This document shows positions 60,625 to 64,000 of a stretch of 64,000 nucleotides of DNA, piece after piece. Location of the stretch: the NCBI GenBank assembly GCA_022843625.1, contig JALHNH010000006.1, forward strand, positions 62,001 to 126,000, in the 5' to 3' direction. Numbering within the stretch: the first letter of the stretch is position 1; each line of letters opens with the position of its first letter. The notes below the pieces were generated by a model. It worked only from the letters and a program-made list of their open reading frames with translations, was not told the DNA's origin and made no database searches. The position numbers were made by a program, and so were the translations under genes. This DNA comes from Bryobacter sp. (lineage in GTDB: Bacteria; Acidobacteriota; Terriglobia; Bryobacterales; Bryobacteraceae).

Positions 60625-62718
60625 ATGCCGAAGATTTACGTATCGTTTGTGTGGCACATGCACCAGCCCTTCTACAAGGACTTGGTGTCGAATGAGTACA
60701 AGCTGCCCTGGACGCGCATGCATGCGCTGAAAGATTACTACGGGATGGTGAAGGTGCTGGAGGATTTCCCTCAGGTGCATCAAACCTTTAATCTTGTGCC
60801 TTCGATGCTGGTGCAGCTCGATGAGTATGCACGCGGGGTGGCGGTGGACCCCTTCCTGCGCTGTGCCAACAAAGATACGTCGAGCTTGTCTGACGGGGAG
60901 CGCGAGTTTATCTTGCGCTACTTCTTTCAGGCGAATGTGCAGCGGATGATCTATCGCTACCCACGCTATGCAGAACTGTATGAAGCCTGGATGGCGGTGG
61001 ATGAAAACTCGCAACGGGGGCTTCGGACCTTCAATGATGCCGCGATTCGAGACTTGCAGGTATTGTCGCAACTGGCGTGGTTCGACGAGGAATTCTTTGC
61101 CAGCGACTCTGACTTGAGAGACCTGGTGAAGCGCGAACGAGACTACTCCCCTAGCGATCAGGCCATGCTCGGGGCCAAACAGTTGGAGAAGCTTGGGATG
61201 GTGGCGCAGGTCTATCGGGACTTCTCAAAAACAGGGCAGATCGAGATTTCCGCAACGCCCTTCTACCACCCGATTCTGCCGCTGGTTTGCGATACCAACG
61301 TGGCTGAGATCGCACACCCTTATGTGCCGCTGCCACCGAGGTTCCGATACCCCGGGGATGCAAAGATTCAACTGGAGCGGTCTCGCGATTACATGACGCG
61401 CGAATTCGGGCGTGCCCCGGTAGGGCTTTGGCCAAGCGAGGGCTCTGTCTCTGACGAGGCGCTACATCTGGCGGCAGAGACGGGCTTCAAGTGGTTTGCT
61501 ACCGACAACGGTGTGCTGGCTCGCACAGTGAATCAAGCGGCCACACCGGACGTTACCTACCGTCCTTATTTGTGGAAGCAGGACGGCCATGAGATGCACG
61601 GCCTCTTCCGCGATCACACACTCAGCGACCTGATTGGCTTTGTCTATTCCAGGATGGGCGCACGCGAGGCCGCCGATCATTTTCTGAACGCGATTCGGGC
61701 GAATTGTGCGCCGATCTTGCGCGCCGGGCGGGATGCCCTGGTGCCGATTATTCTCGATGGCGAGAATGCCTGGGAGTACTTTGAGCTATCGGGACGGCCG
61801 TTCTTGAAAGAGCTCTACGCACAGATCGAGCAGGACAAAAACATGGAGGCGCTGACGGTATCGGAGGCGCTGGCAAAGGTGCCGGCCGAGAAGATCGACA
61901 AGATCTTTCCTGCCTCGTGGATCAGTGCGAATTTCGATATCTGGATTGGCGCTGAAGAAGACAACAAGGCCTGGGAGTATCTGCTGCGGGCTCGCGAAAC
62001 CTATGACCGCGTCAAGGATCAGGTACGCGAAGAAGACCGTGCGCTTGCCTTCGAGGAGTTGCTCATTGCCGAGGGCAGCGATTGGAACTGGTGGTATGGG
62101 CCGGAGCACTCCTCGGCAAACCGGGCAGACTTTGATCGCCTCTACCGCGAGCATCTAGCCAACGTGTACCGGGCGCTCAGCCTGAACCCGCCAGAAGAAT
62201 TGTCGCGGCCGATCCTGAAGATGGACGTGAAGGCGAATCATCAGACCCCGCGTGGCCCGATCCAGCCGGTGATCGATGGAGAAGTCTCCAGCTACTTCGA
62301 GTGGATGGGGGCGGGATCGTATTCGATCGACCAGCGTCAGGGCGCAATGCACGGGCAGAAGTTCCTGATCCAGGAATTGCACTACGGCTCTGATGGAGCA
62401 TGGTTGTACATTCGCATCGATTTTGTGAAGGGCGCTGAGGATACCTTGCGCGGAGCAGAACTGCGGCTGCAGTTCAACTCAACCGACGTAACAGTGCCAC
62501 TGAATGCGACCTTCGAGAGCGGGGCTCATGAGGCTACTCATCTGAAGGCTGCCTATCATCATCTCTTTGAGATGCGGATTGCACAGCGGTCGATTGGCGC
62601 TGCGCAGCCAGTGAAGTTTCAGGTATCGGTCTGGAAGGCCGGCTTGCCGCTGGACGCATTGCCACAGCAGGGGGCGATCGAACTGCAAAGCCATGAGCTG
62701 AACGAGTGGTTGGGATAG
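60625..62718 (+). CDS. Glycoside hydrolase family 57 protein
   Basis: This is a 697-residue alpha-glucan-active enzyme (amylase, amylopullulanase or branching type). The start MPKIYVSFVWHMHQPFYKD shows the first conserved motif (HMHQP). The likely nucleophile is E272 in GLWPSEGSVSDEAL; the likely acid/base is D378 in PIILDGENAWEYF; WFATDNGVL also fits the family. The last 150 residues form a beta-sandwich tail (SYFEWMGAGSYSIDQRQGAM). No signal peptide is seen, so it acts in the cytosol, probably on stored glycogen. The ATG at 60625 is 5 bp after the phosphatase stop; a longer frame into that gene is rejected. Confidence 0.92.
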   Translation: MPKIYVSFVWHMHQPFYKDLVSNEYKLPWTRMHALKDYYGMVKVLEDFPQVHQTFNLVPSMLVQLDEYARGVAVDPFLRCANKDTSSLSDGEREFILRYFFQANVQRMIYRYPRYAELYEAWMAVDENSQRGLRTFNDAAIRDLQVLSQLAWFDEEFFASDSDLRDLVKRERDYSPSDQAMLGAKQLEKLGMVAQVYRDFSKTGQIEISATPFYHPILPLVCDTNVAEIAHPYVPLPPRFRYPGDAKIQLERSRDYMTREFGRAPVGLWPSEGSVSDEALHLAAETGFKWFATDNGVLARTVNQAATPDVTYRPYLWKQDGHEMHGLFRDHTLSDLIGFVYSRMGAREAADHFLNAIRANCAPILRAGRDALVPIILDGENAWEYFELSGRPFLKELYAQIEQDKNMEALTVSEALAKVPAEKIDKIFPASWISANFDIWIGAEEDNKAWEYLLRARETYDRVKDQVREEDRALAFEELLIAEGSDWNWWYGPEHSSANRADFDRLYREHLANVYRALSLNPPEELSRPILKMDVKANHQTPRGPIQPVIDGEVSSYFEWMGAGSYSIDQRQGAMHGQKFLIQELHYGSDGAWLYIRIDFVKGAEDTLRGAELRLQFNSTDVTVPLNATFESGAHEATHLKAAYHHLFEMRIAQRSIGAAQPVKFQVSVWKAGLPLDALPQQGAIELQSHELNEWLG

Positions 62719-62726
62719 GTCACTGA

Positions 62727-62747
62727 ATACATTGTGAGAAGATGTAT
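62727..62747. promoter_or_regulatory. Palindromic operator candidate of the toxin-antitoxin operon
   Basis: ATACAT (62727-62732) and ATGTAT (62742-62747) form an inverted repeat with a 9-nt spacer, ending 4 bp before the antitoxin ATG. An RHH antitoxin would be expected to bind here and repress its own operon. The right arm also lies in the palindrome TGTATACA. Confidence 0.55.
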
Positions 62748-62751
62748 ACAA

Positions 62752-63012
62752 ATGAGTACAGAGACGCTTTCCATACGCATTGACTCGGTGACGAAGCAAA
62801 AACTGGATGATCTGGCGCAACAAACCCGGCGATCCAAGTCATTTCTTGCTGCTGAAGCGATTGCCGCTTACGTAGATCTGCAATCATGGCAAGTTAGCCA
62901 AATCCAGCAGGGAATAGCAGACTGTGATGCAGGCCGAGGTGTTCCTCATGAGGAGGTCAAACAGTGGCTTAAAAGCTGGGGCAAGAAGGGTGAGCTTCCG
63001 CCACCGCGATGA
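62752..63012 (+). CDS. Ribbon-helix-helix antitoxin (ParD/CopG-like)
   Basis: This is an 86-residue antitoxin. The N-terminal MSTETLSIRIDSVTKQKLDD and the following helix LAQQTRRSKSFLAAEAIAAY form the RHH DNA-binding fold. The C-terminal part (QIQQGIADCDAGRGVPHEEV, QWLKSWGKKGELPPPR) would wrap the toxin. The ATG at 62752 is used; a longer frame to 62734 starts inside the operator. It overlaps the toxin gene by 4 bp (ATGA), the usual arrangement for type II systems. Confidence 0.92.
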   Translation: MSTETLSIRIDSVTKQKLDDLAQQTRRSKSFLAAEAIAAYVDLQSWQVSQIQQGIADCDAGRGVPHEEVKQWLKSWGKKGELPPPR

Positions 63013-63299
63013 AAGTTGTCTGGACTGACGAAGCCTTGCGAAACTTGGTGTCGATTCGCAACTACATCGCAGAAGCCTCAGAAATGAATGCAAGTCTGGT
63101 GGCAGCTCGGATTCTGGACTGTATCGAATTATTAGAAAATCATCCAGAAATTGGACGACCCGGCGAAATACTGGATACCAGAGAACTCGTAGTGCCGAGA
63201 ACTCCTTTTGTAGTGGTCTATCGAGTGCGCGATGGGGGGCTAAGGTTACTGGCGGTCCTACATGGGAGCCAGAGAAGAAATGCTTCACACGAAGGCTGA
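63009..63299 (+). CDS. ParE/RelE-family toxin
   Basis: This is a 96-residue toxin of the ParE/RelE superfamily, either a gyrase poison (ParE) or an mRNA interferase (RelE). Signatures are VVWTDEALRNLVSIRNYIAE, ENHPEIGRPGEILDTRELVV and PFVVVYRVRDGGLRLLAVLHG, with the conserved GRPG and LHGSQRR. Arg and His near the C-terminus are the usual catalytic or contact residues. It is coupled to the RHH antitoxin by ATGA. A hairpin overlaps the stop codon. Confidence 0.92.
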   Translation: MKVVWTDEALRNLVSIRNYIAEASEMNASLVAARILDCIELLENHPEIGRPGEILDTRELVVPRTPFVVVYRVRDGGLRLLAVLHGSQRRNASHEG

Positions 63300-63310
63300 C
63301 ATGGTCAGCC
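63294..63310. terminator. Hairpin at the 3' end of the toxin gene
   Basis: GGCTGAC-ATG-GTCAGCC is a perfect 7-bp stem with a 3-nt loop that includes the toxin stop codon. It lies between convergent genes, so it could stop transcription from either side. No U-run follows on either strand, so termination would be weak or factor-dependent. Confidence 0.4.
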
Positions 63311-63326
63311 CCTTAGCTTCGAGCCG

Positions 63327-64000
63327 CTAACGCGAAAGTTCCGCCGCTTCCACCGCAGCCAGTGCCGCCAGGTTGACGATGTCCGATACGGTCGCGTCTC
63401 GCTGCAGCACATGTACCGGCTTTGAAGGCCCCATCAGCACAGGGCCAATTACTTGCGCCCCGCCAAGCGCACCCAACAGCTTGTAGGCAATATTGCTGGA
63501 GTCCAGATTCGGGAAAACCAGTATGTTTGCGTCGCCCTTGAGAAGGCTGAACGGGTAAGTGCCGGTGGCCCGCTCCGGATCCACCGCAGTATCGGCCTGC
63601 ATTTCACCGTCCGCAACCAGGTCTTTGGATCGCACTTGAAGGATCTCCACTGCCCTGCGAACCTTATCCGAAGACTCATGACGGCTGCTGCCGAAGTTGG
63701 AATAGGACAGGAAGGCAACTCGTGGCTCGACGTCAAATCTGCGAGCCGTTTCCGCCGCGCAAAGTGCGATCTCGGCGAGATCTTCGGCTGAGGGGTCAAC
63801 ATTTACCGTGCAGTCGGCAAAAAAATAGAGCTTGTTTCGGGGATTGGTGTGCAGCAAATAGAGCCCCGAGGCGCGCTTGATACCGGGCCGGAGCGGGATG
63901 ACCTGCAGCAAGGGGCGGACGGCGTCTGAGTAATGGGTAGTGAGGCCCGTAATCAGAGCGTCCGCGTCATTCTGTTGGACCATAAGCGCCCCGAAAAGAT
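63327..64000 (-). CDS. maeB: Phosphotransacetylase-domain protein, C-terminal part of NADP malic enzyme (5' end outside window)
   Basis: This is the 3' part of a gene whose frame is open to the window edge. The visible 220 or so residues are the phosphate-acetyl/butyryl-transferase fold: GALMVQQNDADALITGLTTH, YSDAVRPLLQVIPLRPGIKR, DCTVNVDPSAEDLAEIALCA, RVAFLSYSNFGSS, ANILVFPNLDSSNIAYKLLG and GPVLMGPSKPVHVLQRDATV. This pattern matches the PTA half of MaeB-type malic enzymes better than a free Pta, but the malic domain is not in the window. The ATG at 63983 is internal, not the start. Confidence 0.85.
   Translation of the reverse strand, partial: LFGALMVQQNDADALITGLTTHYSDAVRPLLQVIPLRPGIKRASGLYLLHTNPRNKLYFFADCTVNVDPSAEDLAEIALCAAETARRFDVEPRVAFLSYSNFGSSRHESSDKVRRAVEILQVRSKDLVADGEMQADTAVDPERATGTYPFSLLKGDANILVFPNLDSSNIAYKLLGALGGAQVIGPVLMGPSKPVHVLQRDATVSDIVNLAALAAVEAAELSR

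Overview
This is a compact, high-GC bacterial chromosome segment with no prophage, insertion sequence, rRNA or CRISPR array. It is most consistent with an Acidobacteriota genome, probably a Bryobacter/Solibacter-type lineage. That placement rests on remembered family distributions, not on a search: a large carboxypeptidase-regulatory-domain TonB-dependent receptor, an ABC permease fused to an M1 peptidase, a fused YncE/alkaline-phosphatase-type protein, many SDR enzymes, and families of secreted proteins of unknown function.

Layout. 0-3.1 kb: 3'-truncated TonB-dependent receptor. 3.3-11.6 kb: smc, an Fe-S (6-4) photolyase with a coupled SDR, then a DnaQ-like exonuclease and a cNMP/DUF294 protein on the other strand. 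11.9-18.7 kb: a three-domain acyl-AMP ligase/ACP/acyltransferase, tRNA-Cys, a glycosyltransferase, yggS, a nuclease-like protein and a DUF697-like protein. 18.7-22.2 kb: an SDR/MFS/old-yellow-enzyme catabolic cassette. 22.1-25.2 kb: three tandem paralogous secreted proteins of unknown function. 25.2-28.8 kb: an acpP-fabF-etfB-etfA-DUF2141 operon. 28.8-33.1 kb: a C45 autoproteolytic hydrolase, a small beta-grasp-like protein ending in Gly-Gly coupled to a DUF4132 protein, and an orphan HicB. 33.1-35.2 kb: Rieske plus a cytochrome b/diheme c fusion. 35.3-38.1 kb: an MFS/TIM-barrel/SDR sugar cassette. 38.1-43.7 kb: an unfamiliar lipid-like cluster with a ketosynthase and a KAS III fused to a heme-oxygenase-like diiron domain. 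43.8-49.9 kb: a secreted protein, the ABC permease/M1 peptidase with its ATPase, and a Gfo/Idh/MocA oxidoreductase. 49.9-52.7 kb: aat and a tandem duplication that copied its 3' end together with a DUF3592 membrane gene. 52.7-62.7 kb: galactose mutarotase, adk, a Tat-exported aminotransferase, nadE, a YncE/phosphatase fusion and a GH57 enzyme. 62.7-64 kb: an RHH/ParE toxin-antitoxin pair and the phosphotransacetylase half of a malic enzyme.

How the genes work together. Housekeeping functions (chromosome condensation, DNA repair, NAD and adenylate metabolism, fatty-acid elongation, electron-transfer flavoprotein, bc-type respiration) are interleaved with small catabolic operons (transporter plus oxidoreductases). 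Genes are packed tightly. Several convergent pairs overlap at their 3' ends, twice sharing one CTAG as both stop codons, and several divergent pairs start only 4-39 bp apart, so promoters must lie inside neighbouring genes.

The best candidates for undescribed biology are the Gly-Gly-ending small protein with DUF4132, the KAS III-diiron fusion cluster, the triplicated secreted family with two conserved cysteines, and the retained, mostly synonymously diverged aat fragment placed in front of a second DUF3592 gene.
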